64,000 nt of DNA. Origin: Bacteroidales bacterium. GTDB taxonomy: Bacteria; Bacteroidota; Bacteroidia; Bacteroidales; F082. The notes below the pieces were generated by a model. That model was given only the letters and a program-made list of their open reading frames with translations. It was not told where the DNA came from and searched no databases. Below, one piece after another: positions 7,829-16,799 of the stretch (the stretch's first letter is position 1; every line of letters starts with the position of its first letter). The position numbers and the translations under genes are program-made. The DNA lies in the NCBI GenBank assembly GCA_030690365.1, contig JAUYGX010000057.1, positions 32,372-96,371 of the forward strand, read 5' to 3'.

Positions 7829-10261
7829 ATGAAGCAACTTATCTTCTATCTTTTTCTGTTCATGCTTCCGCTTAGGATGTTATGTCAGAATTACCTCGTC
7901 ACAGGAATTATTACTGATAAAAAAACGGCAGAACCTCTGGCATTTGTAAATGTGGTAAGCAACGACGGGCGTGGTGCCATTACCGATATTGATGGAAAAT
8001 TTACCTTGAACGGCGGAAAAAATACACTCGTCTTGTCGATTTCGTATGTGGGATACCAACCCCTGGTGGTTGACATCGACACCAGTCGATCCAATCAAAT
8101 AATAACACTTACACCTAAGATTTACAATCTGGAAGAGGTTAGTATTTTTCCGGGTGAAAATCCGGCCCACCGCATCATCAACCATGCTATTGATAACCGC
8201 GACGTAAATAATCCTGAGAAACTGAAGGCCTTTAGTTATGTAGCCTACGACAAAATGATCCTGACCGTCAACTCCGATTCGCTGATGAGCAGAGACCCCG
8301 CTTTGTTGGATAGCAACGAGATGAAGGCCCGCAGTTTTCTGGCGAAACAGGATTTGTTTATCACGGAGACTGTTACCGAACGAAAGTACCTGGCTCCCGG
8401 ATTAAACCAGGAAAACGTGTTGGCCACCAAGGTTTCGGGGTTTTCTGATCCCATCATTACCTTTATGATTTCACAAATCCAATCCACCAGTTTTTATGAT
8501 GAGATGATTGAGATTGCCGGAAAAAAATACATCAATCCCATCAGCAAAGGAAGTACCAAAAAGTATTTTTTCCTGATAGAAGACACCACCTTTTCCGCAA
8601 CAAGCGATACAATTTTTATTATTTCCTATCGGCCCATGAAAGACACCCGTTTTGAAGGTATGAAGGGCTTTTTGTCGATCAATTCTAACCGCTGGGCCAT
8701 TCAGAACGTAAAGGCCGAACCCGCCAATGATTCAACGACCGGATTTAGCATTAAAATTCAACAAGGATACGAATTTGTTCAGGATCATTGGTTTCCCACT
8801 CAACTCAATACTGATCTTTCGCTACCTACGATTTCGGTAAGCGACAGCATCAACAACTATCCGTTGATTGGAAAAGGAAGAAGTTACATCCGGGATATCA
8901 ACCTGAACCCTGATCTCAAACAAAGTGATTTTGGCTACCACGCAATTGAGATTGAAGCAGGCGCCACCACGCAAAAAGGGGAATTCTGGCGCGAATTTCG
9001 TGTCGACAGCCTCACCGACAAGGAAAAAGAAACCTACCGGGTTATAGATTCGTTGGGTAAAGCCGAAAATTTTGATAAGATGGCTTCTACTTTTCAGACT
9101 TTGCTCAACGGCAAAATCCCTTTTCGTTTTATCGACTTCGACCTGAACAAGATTGTGCATTACAACGATTATGAAGGGGTCTATCTGGGTATGGGGTTAC
9201 ACACCAACGATAAAATATCGAAGCGCTTTACGACAGGATTTTTCGTCGGTTACGGATTTAACGATCATGCCGCCAAATATGGTATGGATGCTTCCTGGAT
9301 TCTGCATAAACCATCGGAATCGACCCTACAGGCAGAAGTCTACAACGTGGTAACGGCTTCCGGCGACGTACGCTTTTTTGATGATAAAAATCAAATCTGG
9401 CGAACGGATGATTTCTACCAGTTTTTTGTGTCGAGGATGAACCCAACCGTGGGTGGTGAACTGAATTTCATGTTCAGATTGCGTCCATTGCGCGATTTCA
9501 AATGGAATGTTGGTGTGCGGCACCAGGAAAAAACCGCTTATCAGGATTACTATTTTACCGCAGATTCATTTCAGACAGGAGAGCAACTGACCAGGTTTAA
9601 ATTTTCGGATGTGAGCCTTGGTTTCAGGTTTGCTTTCCGCGAAAAAATACTTCAAACCACCAAAGGGCAGCTTTCGTTTGGATCGAAATATCCTGTAGTT
9701 TGGTTGAACGTAACACATGGATTTAACCATGTGACCGATGGTGATTTCGATTATAACCGACTGGATTTAAAGGTTGAATATACGCACAAAACCAAATATT
9801 ACGGCGAAACAACCTATAAGATGCTGGCTGGTATTATCGATGGACAATTGCCCATTAGCAACCTGTACAATGCAGTCGGGACCTATCGGACTGTGGCCTT
9901 GTTGGCTCCGGGGAGTTTTGGAACCATGCGTACCAACGAATTTTTCTCCGATCGGTATGTGGCATTGTTCATTAACCACAATTTTGGATCGCTGCTGTAT
10001 AAAACCGGAAAATTTAAACCCGAATTGAATCTGGTGACCAACATTACATTCGGAATGATGAACCATCAGCAAAATCACCACAACATCGCATTTAAAACCC
10101 TCGACAAAGGATTTTATGAATCAGGTATTGTTATCAGAAAGCTGCTCAACCTACAGATTTACGACCTGGGAATTGGTGTTTTGTATCGATACGGAACTTA
10201 TAGTTACAACAGCACAATGGACAATCTTGCCTTTAAGATGAGTCTTTATTATGGCTTTTAA
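7829..10261 (+). CDS. DUF5686 outer-membrane protein with carboxypeptidase-regulatory-like domain
   Basis: An 810-residue exported protein with a signal peptide (LIFYLFLFMLPLRMLCQ). Residues ~23-100 form a carboxypeptidase-D-regulatory-like beta-sandwich (VTGIITDKKTAEPLAFVNV, then TDIDGKFTL, then ISYVGYQPLVV), the N-terminal extension found on many TonB-linked proteins of this phylum. The rest matches the DUF5686 family and is rich in aromatic beta-strands ending in MSLYYGF, a C-terminal Phe typical of outer-membrane barrels. The family's function is unknown to me. No TonB plug domain is evident. Confidence 0.8.
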   Translation: MKQLIFYLFLFMLPLRMLCQNYLVTGIITDKKTAEPLAFVNVVSNDGRGAITDIDGKFTLNGGKNTLVLSISYVGYQPLVVDIDTSRSNQIITLTPKIYNLEEVSIFPGENPAHRIINHAIDNRDVNNPEKLKAFSYVAYDKMILTVNSDSLMSRDPALLDSNEMKARSFLAKQDLFITETVTERKYLAPGLNQENVLATKVSGFSDPIITFMISQIQSTSFYDEMIEIAGKKYINPISKGSTKKYFFLIEDTTFSATSDTIFIISYRPMKDTRFEGMKGFLSINSNRWAIQNVKAEPANDSTTGFSIKIQQGYEFVQDHWFPTQLNTDLSLPTISVSDSINNYPLIGKGRSYIRDINLNPDLKQSDFGYHAIEIEAGATTQKGEFWREFRVDSLTDKEKETYRVIDSLGKAENFDKMASTFQTLLNGKIPFRFIDFDLNKIVHYNDYEGVYLGMGLHTNDKISKRFTTGFFVGYGFNDHAAKYGMDASWILHKPSESTLQAEVYNVVTASGDVRFFDDKNQIWRTDDFYQFFVSRMNPTVGGELNFMFRLRPLRDFKWNVGVRHQEKTAYQDYYFTADSFQTGEQLTRFKFSDVSLGFRFAFREKILQTTKGQLSFGSKYPVVWLNVTHGFNHVTDGDFDYNRLDLKVEYTHKTKYYGETTYKMLAGIIDGQLPISNLYNAVGTYRTVALLAPGSFGTMRTNEFFSDRYVALFINHNFGSLLYKTGKFKPELNLVTNITFGMMNHQQNHHNIAFKTLDKGFYESGIVIRKLLNLQIYDLGIGVLYRYGTYSYNSTMDNLAFKMSLYYGF

Positions 10262-10364
10262 GGATAAAGAAAACTAAAAATTCAGTTTCAGCTTCTTGCT
10301 TTTCGGGCCAAATCGGCGTACATTTACAACTATGTTAATTTTTTTACGTAACCTGTAATAAGGC

Positions 10365-11462
10365 ATGAACAATCAGCTTTATCAATACATAAAACCTTTG
10401 GTTGCCTTCGGCATACTCGTCTTTATGACGTGGTATTTTTCTGATGTGGTGGTGTGCATCTTGGTTGCCATATTTTTATCCATGATTGGAGCACCTCTGG
10501 CCAAGTACATGAATACCTGGCACATCGGAAAATATACTATGCCACATGGTGCAAGTGCGATGCTTACCATGGTACTATTTCTTTTCCTTTTCGGCTTATT
10601 TCTGCTGATCATTGCCCCCATGATTTTAAACCAGGCTTATCTGATCAAATCAATCAAAATTGATGACATCGTTGTCCATTTTAAGGATCCAATGCGAAAT
10701 TTGGATGCATTCTTAGTACAATACAACATAATTAAACCAGGTGAAACGTTCACCCGGTTTATCCAGTTACAGGTACACGATCTGGTGGATATGACCAGAT
10801 TCAGACAACATTTCACCAACATTATCAGTGCTACCGGCACGTTGGTTTTTGGCGTTTTCATCATATTATTTTTAACTTATTACTTCCTGCTCGACGATGG
10901 ATTGATCAAAAACTTTATGTTAATCCTCTCGCCCGACAAATATGTTGACGACATCAGCCAGGTGCTGCACGACTCTAAATTTCTGTTGGTGAGGTATTTT
11001 CATGGCATTTTAACGGAAGTGATTATTATGATCAGTTTGGAAACCATTGGATTACTCATCCTTGGAATTCCAAATGCGGTTTTAATTGGTTTTATAGGTG
11101 GATTGATGAATGTGATTCCATACCTGGGTCCTGCTATTGGTATGTGTTTGGGGATTATTTTGGGACTACTCTCTGAACTGGGAGCAAAAAACTATGACAT
11201 GCTGACATATGTGGTTCTGGGAGTGATGGGAGTTTTTGCCGGAGCCAAGGTCATCGACGATCTGGTACTGCAACCACTCATTTATTCAAGAAGTGTGAAG
11301 GCCCATCCGGTGGAAGTTTTCCTGGCCATCATCATCGGTGGAAAGTTGGCAGGTATTATTGGCATGATTTTAGCAATCCCTATTTATACCATACTGCGGG
11401 TGGTACTACGCCAGTTCTTAAATCAGATGAAATTGGTGAAATATTTAACCAGTAGAATGTAA
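10365..11462 (+). CDS. AI-2E-family (UPF0118) membrane transporter
   Basis: A 365-residue inner-membrane protein with about eight hydrophobic helices: two at the N-terminus, a third near 65-90, a soluble segment (~95-150), then the rest. It carries the family signature FIGGLMNVIPYLGPAIGMCLG (written as two parts, FIGGLMN and VIPYLGPAIGM, ~243-262). The family includes proposed autoinducer-2 exporters and Na+/H+ antiporters, so the substrate should not be inferred from the name. It precedes the YtxH/holin-like pair on the same strand by 42 bases, so these may form one membrane-protein transcript. Confidence 0.85.
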   Translation: MNNQLYQYIKPLVAFGILVFMTWYFSDVVVCILVAIFLSMIGAPLAKYMNTWHIGKYTMPHGASAMLTMVLFLFLFGLFLLIIAPMILNQAYLIKSIKIDDIVVHFKDPMRNLDAFLVQYNIIKPGETFTRFIQLQVHDLVDMTRFRQHFTNIISATGTLVFGVFIILFLTYYFLLDDGLIKNFMLILSPDKYVDDISQVLHDSKFLLVRYFHGILTEVIIMISLETIGLLILGIPNAVLIGFIGGLMNVIPYLGPAIGMCLGIILGLLSELGAKNYDMLTYVVLGVMGVFAGAKVIDDLVLQPLIYSRSVKAHPVEVFLAIIIGGKLAGIIGMILAIPIYTILRVVLRQFLNQMKLVKYLTSRM

Positions 11463-11504
11463 CTTTTTTATTGTAAATCAATATAACATTATACACCCTT
11501 AAAA

Positions 11505-11819
11505 ATGATCGCCATGAGTAATGAAAATTCAAATTCAGGATTTGCATTTATTGCAGGATTAGTAGTAGGTGCCGCTGTTGGTGCACTTGCAGGTCTGCTA
11601 TTTGCCCCACAAACGGGCGAAGAAACCCGTAAACAACTGGGCGAAAAGACCAAAGAAGTAACGGATGAATTGCTGGACAAATTCGATGATTTTAAAGAAT
11701 CGATGACCGATGCGTTTGATGATGTAAAGCGCGGAACCGCAGAAACAATGGAGAACGTGAAGAAGACCACCGTTGATTTGCTGAATGAAGTGAAGAAATC
11801 TAAAACCAAAGAAGCCTAA
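11505..11819 (+). CDS. YtxH domain protein
   Basis: A 104-residue protein (95-101 if translation starts at the second ATG, 11514). It has one Gly/Ala-rich transmembrane helix (FAFIAGLVVGAAVGALAGLLF) followed by APQTGEETRKQL, the YtxH signature, and then an amphipathic, Lys/Glu/Asp-rich helical tail likely to be coiled coil. YtxH proteins are small envelope/stress-associated proteins without a defined biochemical role. The next gene begins 11 bases downstream, and the pair is a common Bacteroidota arrangement. Confidence 0.8.
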   Translation: MIAMSNENSNSGFAFIAGLVVGAAVGALAGLLFAPQTGEETRKQLGEKTKEVTDELLDKFDDFKESMTDAFDDVKRGTAETMENVKKTTVDLLNEVKKSKTKEA

Positions 11820-11830
11820 GCTTTTTTATA

Positions 11831-12460
11831 ATGGAAAGTAATCAGATAGGTACCGCCTTTCAGGAATCTTTTGAATCGCTAAAAGAATATCTGGATACTC
11901 AGGTAAAATACAATAAACTGATTTTAACCCAAAAACTGGGCGATATTACTTCGTATTTTGCCCTGTTGCTTATTGTTATTGCGCTTGCCGGAGGCTTGTT
12001 GCTTTTTCTTTCATTTGCGTTTGCCTTTTGGTTTGCAAAGGTTACCAATTTGGATGTTTATTACGGTTACCTGATTATATCGGCTTTTTATCTGATCTTA
12101 ATTGTAATAGCCATTAGATTCAGGGAGAAACTTTTATTTAATCCCATACGCAAATTACTGGGTACCATATTGTTTGAAGAAGAAATTCAGGGGGAGACTA
12201 CCAACCCTTTCGGTAAAAGGGAAGATCTGAAGAAAACGATAAAAGTAATGCATTATGAGATGCAGGAGCAACAAAAGCTTCTGCATGCCAAATTCCATCA
12301 ACTGAATGAAACATTGACCTTCGTCAATATTTCGCAACAAATTTTTCAAAGTGTATACGCCAAGGTGGTTACGTCAACAAATGTAGCTAAGCTGGCTTTT
12401 TTACTTATAAAGAGATTGAAGCGAAAGCGACCTGATAAAACAAAAAAAGCAGCTGATTAG
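11831..12460 (+). CDS. holin-like (YqjE/Holin-X type) membrane protein
   Basis: A 209-residue protein with two transmembrane helices (YFALLLIVIALAGGLLLFL and YYGYLIISAFYLILIVIAI, ~40-100) between an N-terminal amphipathic helix and a basic C-terminal region. Residues ~1-120 match the two-helix 'phage holin family'/YqjE pattern often found beside YtxH. No lysis function is implied. The last ~90 residues hold further helices and a very basic end (KRLKRKRPDKTKKAAD). The stop codon lies within a terminator hairpin. Confidence 0.7.
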   Translation: MESNQIGTAFQESFESLKEYLDTQVKYNKLILTQKLGDITSYFALLLIVIALAGGLLLFLSFAFAFWFAKVTNLDVYYGYLIISAFYLILIVIAIRFREKLLFNPIRKLLGTILFEEEIQGETTNPFGKREDLKKTIKVMHYEMQEQQKLLHAKFHQLNETLTFVNISQQIFQSVYAKVVTSTNVAKLAFLLIKRLKRKRPDKTKKAAD

Positions 12461-12476
12461 GCTGCTTTTTTTGTTT
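12440..12476. terminator. bidirectional terminator
   Basis: AAAAAAAGCAGC pairs with GCTGCTTTTTTT (12461 onward) around a 7-base loop. It overlaps the stop of the holin-like gene and sits just past frr on the other strand, serving both convergent units. Confidence 0.8.
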
Positions 12477-12485
12477 TATGGGTAA

Positions 12486-13049
12486 CTATACCGTCATAAT
12501 ATCCTTTTCTTTGAGTGTAAAAAGATGGTCCACTTTTTCAATATACTGATCGGTAAGTTTTTGGATTTCATCAACCAGATGTTTGGTTTCATCTTCAGCT
12601 ATTCCATCTTTTTCGAGGCGTTTGGCCTCATCATTGCCGGCACGGCGCGCATTTCTGATTCCAATTTTGGTTTCTTCTACAATGGACTTGGCTTTCCTGA
12701 CCATGTCATGGCGGCGTTCTTCGGTTAGAGGTGGAACATTAATGCGTAGTATTTCGCCTTCGTTTTGAGGATTGAAACCCAAATTAGCCGCTAAAATAGC
12801 TTTCTCAATGGCATGGATGGTGGTTTTGTCAAATGGCTGCACAATAATCTGCCGGGCATCGGGAGTATTAATATTGGCGGTTCTTTCGATGGGAGTTGGC
12901 ACTCCGTAATAATCAACCCTGACCCCGGCCAGCATGGATGGATTGGCTTTTCCGGCCCTGACTTTTAGAAACTCCTTATCCAGGTGTTGTAGAGCATGGT
13001 CCATACTCTCTTTTACTTCTTCAAGGCATAATATGGCATCATCTGTCAT
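12486..13049 (-). CDS. frr: ribosome recycling factor
   Basis: A 187-residue RRF that, with EF-G, splits the post-termination ribosome. The conserved core is clear: FLKVRAGKANPSMLAGVRVDYYG (here FLKVRAGKANPSML, ~24-38), then a Pro-rich hinge (PTPIERTANI), IIVQPFDKTTIHAIEKAI, and the C-terminal long helices with LRINVPPLTEERRHDMVR and RNARRAGNDEAKRLEKD. Length matches the usual ~185. It follows pyrH by 88 bases, the classical pyrH-frr order. Confidence 0.97.
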   Translation of the reverse strand: MTDDAILCLEEVKESMDHALQHLDKEFLKVRAGKANPSMLAGVRVDYYGVPTPIERTANINTPDARQIIVQPFDKTTIHAIEKAILAANLGFNPQNEGEILRINVPPLTEERRHDMVRKAKSIVEETKIGIRNARRAGNDEAKRLEKDGIAEDETKHLVDEIQKLTDQYIEKVDHLFTLKEKDIMTV

Positions 13050-13137
13050 AACTCAAAAATTTTTTTCAAATTTACTATTTCATTCCAATATTTGTCAATT
13101 TCGGGCAGTTTTATTGACATTCAGCCACAATATTGTT

Positions 13138-13845
13138 CTAAGCAGACACAATGGTACCAATATTTTCACCTGAAACCACTTTCATCAGGTTTAAATCCTT
13201 GTTCATATCGAACACCAAAATAGGGAGGTTATTTTCTTTGCACAGGGTAAAAGCAGTCAAATCCATCACCTTCAGGTTCTTTTCGTAGGCCTCATCAAAA
13301 GTAATAGTTTCGTATTTAGTTGCAGTAGGATCTTTCTCAGGATCGGCAGTATAAACACCATCAACACGGGTTCCTTTTAAAAGGATATCAGCTTTTATTT
13401 CAACGGCTCTGAGTGCTGAGGCTGTATCGGTGGTAAAAAACGGGTTACCGGTTCCCCCGGATATAATCACCACATTTCCTTCAGTTAAATATTGAATGGC
13501 TTTTTTACCACTCATCAGTTCAGTAACCGGTTGCACATGCAATCCTGAGAGCAATTTAACTTTAACTCCCTGGTTTTCGAGTTCGCCCTGCAAAGCCAAC
13601 GAATTGATTACTGTGGCCATCATACCCATATAATCGCCTTGTACTCGATCGAAACCTTTGGCCGCACCCTGCATTCCACGGAAAATATTTCCTCCTCCAA
13701 TGACAATTGCCACCTGAACTTTCATTTCGGCTACCCTTTTTATTTCGGTACAGTATGCTGCCAATGTTATTGGGTCGATACCGTATTGTTGCTCACCCAT
13801 CAGGGCTTCTCCGCTCAACTTGAGCAATATTCTTTTATATTTCAT
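13138..13845 (-). CDS. pyrH: UMP kinase
   Basis: A 235-residue bacterial-type UMP kinase of the amino-acid kinase fold, which phosphorylates UMP to UDP for pyrimidine supply. Motifs: ILLKLSGEALMG at the start, VAIVIGGGNIFRG (~45-57), DYMGMMATVINSLALQ (~70-85), and GGTGNPFFTTDTASALRAVE (~128-147), which includes the TTDTAA-type segment. It sits 24 bases after the patatin gene and before frr, so all three are probably one transcript. Confidence 0.97.
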   Translation of the reverse strand: MKYKRILLKLSGEALMGEQQYGIDPITLAAYCTEIKRVAEMKVQVAIVIGGGNIFRGMQGAAKGFDRVQGDYMGMMATVINSLALQGELENQGVKVKLLSGLHVQPVTELMSGKKAIQYLTEGNVVIISGGTGNPFFTTDTASALRAVEIKADILLKGTRVDGVYTADPEKDPTATKYETITFDEAYEKNLKVMDLTAFTLCKENNLPILVFDMNKDLNLMKVVSGENIGTIVSA

Positions 13846-13869
13846 GTTTATTGATTGTTAATATCTTAA

Positions 13870-16113
13870 CTAAAATGCGAATCCCAAATTAAAGAAGGCC
13901 ATTAACCCGGCATTAAGATTCGATCCAAGCAAACTTAATTCGATGGGGCCTATAAAACTATTGTAGCTCATGGTGCCACCATAACCTGCCATCAGATTTC
14001 GTACATCAAACGCTTCATCTACATCCACTTCATTATTTCCGACATCAGACCTCAAAGTAAAGTAAAATTTATCGAATACCTTGTACTGAAGTTTCAGACG
14101 GGCTATTCCAACGTAGTTCCCAACGCGTTGTACAAAATTCAAACCGGAAAACGGAACCAGATTACCTATGTAATTAATTTCGTTTAATCCGCCCACTCCA
14201 AACCAATGCTGAAGTGGAGGAGCATCCTGCCTGAGCGTACCACCTGCATACAATCCTGCTTTCAAGGTCATTCTTGGCGAAAGGTAAATATTTTGTTCGT
14301 AGTTGGTATAAAATACCAATGAGTTGGTAAACAGTTCATCGGCCAAACTATTCGACAATGGAACTACATAAAGTGCTTTGGCATTCAACAAGAAACCGTG
14401 CTTTGAGAAATAGGGTGTATCGCGGGTGTCGGCATTCATTGTAACAAAAGCATTTGCATACGGATTAAACGAACCTCCAATGGTATCAGTCTCTACCTGA
14501 AACTGTTCCTTTAATCGAAAATACTCGCCCTGCAAGCCTAAACGCCAATTCATAACATTACCCCGCGACTGAGTTAGAAAAACTGAAAGATTGATTGTGG
14601 AAAATTTGATCAGGTTGCTTCGGCGGTTGAATTGATAGAGTTTGAACTCAAAATTATACATGTCCAATTCTACACCAAAACTCGGCTTTGAACCATTTGA
14701 AACAGTATAGAACGCTTTAAAACGGGGGTTGGGACCAAGAATAACCTCAGTAAACAATTTACTTCTGTTTCCAAGGATATTTCGGAATACACCGCCCAGC
14801 AGAATGCTTCCGTTATAATCCACATCGTAATGAATGGCCGCTGATACATAACCCGGGGCACTTTCCTCCACTTTTATAATCAGATTCGCACGTCCATTGT
14901 CAGCAGGTTCAAGTTCATAAAATACATATTTGAAGAACCCTGTTCCATAAACAAAGGTTATTTTCTCCTCTATCTCCTCAAATGTCATACTTTTACCTTC
15001 AAACTCTTCAAAATAATTGTCGAGATAAATAAGCGACATTTTAACGTTCCCTTCGTATTTAACCTGATCAACCTGAATACTTCCGAGTGGTTTTGTATTT
15101 AACTTTCGGAGTGGTTTGAACTCCAATGAATTAAGCGAATCGGCAAGTGCTTTTAATTGTGGATAATGCAGGCGGGCAACCCGCTCACCTTCGGCAATGA
15201 TAGAATCATATTTCATAAAATCCATCATCCCCTCACGCACCGGATATTTAATGTCCAGATTAATCAAATTATTGGCTTCCTGGTTTGCAACAATGCGGTT
15301 AAACGACACAATCTGATTGATGACGCCTGTTACCGTGGTTAGTTCATCGATATTGGTTTTTAAACCCGACTGCACATCTCCCCCAATGATAAATTGAGCT
15401 CCCATCTGCTGAACCTCCCGGGCCGGATAGTTATTCACCACTCCGCCATCCACAAGGTATCGTCCCTGGTAATATGTTGGTGAAAAATATCCCGGAATCG
15501 ACATACTCGACCTTACAGCCATGGGTAAATATCCCTTGTTCAATTCAACGGATTCGCCTGTAAACAAATCAGTTCCAATACAAAGAAATGGTGTTGGCAG
15601 CTTATTAAAATTGGTAACCGACCACCCCGGAGAGAAATACTTGTTGAGCAAAAGATTTACCTGTTGACCATAATACAATGAACTGTTTATCCCAATTTTA
15701 CGTTTGGCTAATGGCAAAGAAACAATGGATTTCTCCCAAAGAGATTTCTCTTCATAGGCAACATATTTTCGATCGATTTCATCGCGCAATACCATATCCC
15801 AGTTCTGAGTGCGGACGATTTTCTCAATCTCATCGGCGCTGTATCCAAGAGCATAAAACCCCGCCATAATGCTGCCTATGCTGGTACCCCCGACATAATC
15901 CACCGACAAGCCTACTTCTTCCAAAACCCTGAACAGGCCAATATAGGCAAATCCTTTCGCACCTCCACCGCTTAAAACCAACCCCACTTTTGGCCGTTTT
16001 GATGTTAATTGATTTTCCTGTAAAGATGTACCGGATTGAGCATTTAAAGGGAAGCAATAAAACGATAAGGAAATCAGGCACAATAAAATGATGTAAAACC
16101 GATGCTTCATCAT
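13870..16113 (-). CDS. patatin-like phospholipase fused to a BamA-like outer-membrane barrel
   Basis: A 747-residue protein with a signal peptide and a patatin domain (~40-310). The oxyanion loop SGGGAKG (48-54), nucleophile GGTSIGS with Ser78, and catalytic Asp in VDGGVVNNYPA (~217) are all present. A POTRA-like segment (~325-415) leads into a ~330-residue beta-barrel ending in NLGFAF, with the C-terminal aromatic residue used by the Bam complex. This matches type Vd (PlpD/FplA-like) proteins, in which the lipase is exposed or released at the surface. A good promoter lies upstream, and pyrH and frr follow closely. Confidence 0.88.
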   Translation of the reverse strand: MMKHRFYIILLCLISLSFYCFPLNAQSGTSLQENQLTSKRPKVGLVLSGGGAKGFAYIGLFRVLEEVGLSVDYVGGTSIGSIMAGFYALGYSADEIEKIVRTQNWDMVLRDEIDRKYVAYEEKSLWEKSIVSLPLAKRKIGINSSLYYGQQVNLLLNKYFSPGWSVTNFNKLPTPFLCIGTDLFTGESVELNKGYLPMAVRSSMSIPGYFSPTYYQGRYLVDGGVVNNYPAREVQQMGAQFIIGGDVQSGLKTNIDELTTVTGVINQIVSFNRIVANQEANNLINLDIKYPVREGMMDFMKYDSIIAEGERVARLHYPQLKALADSLNSLEFKPLRKLNTKPLGSIQVDQVKYEGNVKMSLIYLDNYFEEFEGKSMTFEEIEEKITFVYGTGFFKYVFYELEPADNGRANLIIKVEESAPGYVSAAIHYDVDYNGSILLGGVFRNILGNRSKLFTEVILGPNPRFKAFYTVSNGSKPSFGVELDMYNFEFKLYQFNRRSNLIKFSTINLSVFLTQSRGNVMNWRLGLQGEYFRLKEQFQVETDTIGGSFNPYANAFVTMNADTRDTPYFSKHGFLLNAKALYVVPLSNSLADELFTNSLVFYTNYEQNIYLSPRMTLKAGLYAGGTLRQDAPPLQHWFGVGGLNEINYIGNLVPFSGLNFVQRVGNYVGIARLKLQYKVFDKFYFTLRSDVGNNEVDVDEAFDVRNLMAGYGGTMSYNSFIGPIELSLLGSNLNAGLMAFFNLGFAF

Positions 16114-16137
16114 GGCTTTGGTATAGGTTGTTCTTCA

Positions 16138-16166
16138 CAAATATAATCGAATTTCGTCAGTTCACA
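16138..16166 (-). promoter_or_regulatory. promoter of the patatin-pyrH-frr unit
   Basis: On the minus strand TTG (16164-16166) is followed after 18 bases by TATATTTG (16138-16145), a good match to the TTTG-N19/21-TAnnTTTG promoter. It lies about 25 bases before the patatin ATG. Confidence 0.55.
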
Positions 16167-16247
16167 AGCGATTCTATTTTAATACACCAATAAGCCGTGC
16201 AAGCCTGGGGGCGAATTCCACCATGAGCCTGAACCACTTACTACTGC

Positions 16248-16676
16248 TTAAAATTTTTGTGGAAAAGTCGCATAATCGATAGGTAATTTGGTGAATTGCG
16301 TAAAGAAGTTTTTAAATTCCTCGTAATTGTTGTTGTTGGCCACAAACCGATAAGGATATCCGGCTTTTAAGCCCAGAGTATCAGCGGTGTATATATTTCT
16401 GGTTACAGAATCATTAACCACAAAATAATTGATGCGCCCGTCGCCCAGTTTTTCAATCAGCCAAACAGCACTAGAATCGAAAGTAATTACAGCTTCCTTA
16501 TCGCCGTAAGTACTTAAATTATAGACAATCTGAAACGTATGGGGAGGTGGATCAGGTGGCGCAATATAGCTATAAACCGGAACGTCTCCCACCGAATTCG
16601 ACTTATTGCACAGGCTAAACGAGAACAAGATCACCATACCCAGCACCGAGAATGTAATAAATCGTACTATTTTCAT
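16248..16676 (-). CDS. small exported protein, possibly a lipoprotein
   Basis: A 142-residue protein of unknown function. The N-terminus is a signal sequence (VRFITFSVLGMVILFSFSLC), and Cys23 is followed by Asn-Lys-Ser, so it may be a lipoprotein, although Leu just before the Cys is not a typical lipobox residue. A Pro-rich linker (APPDPPPHTF) leads to a beta-rich domain with alternating Tyr/Val/Asp residues. It lies 123 bases downstream of secA on the same strand. I do not recognise a family. Confidence 0.6.
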   Translation of the reverse strand: MKIVRFITFSVLGMVILFSFSLCNKSNSVGDVPVYSYIAPPDPPPHTFQIVYNLSTYGDKEAVITFDSSAVWLIEKLGDGRINYFVVNDSVTRNIYTADTLGLKAGYPYRFVANNNNYEEFKNFFTQFTKLPIDYATFPQKF

Positions 16677-16799
16677 CGTGTTGTTATTAATGTTTCAAAA
16701 CGTGTAATACGTAATATCAATCAGTTATCAGCAAAAACAATTCGGTATTCACCGGAAATAAGCTGTTTACAATTACAGCACAATATAGAAATAATTTAG

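Noticed and set aside
11831..12460. Prophage holin
   Set aside because: The two-helix pattern is a general YqjE/Holin-X type next to YtxH, with no phage genes around.
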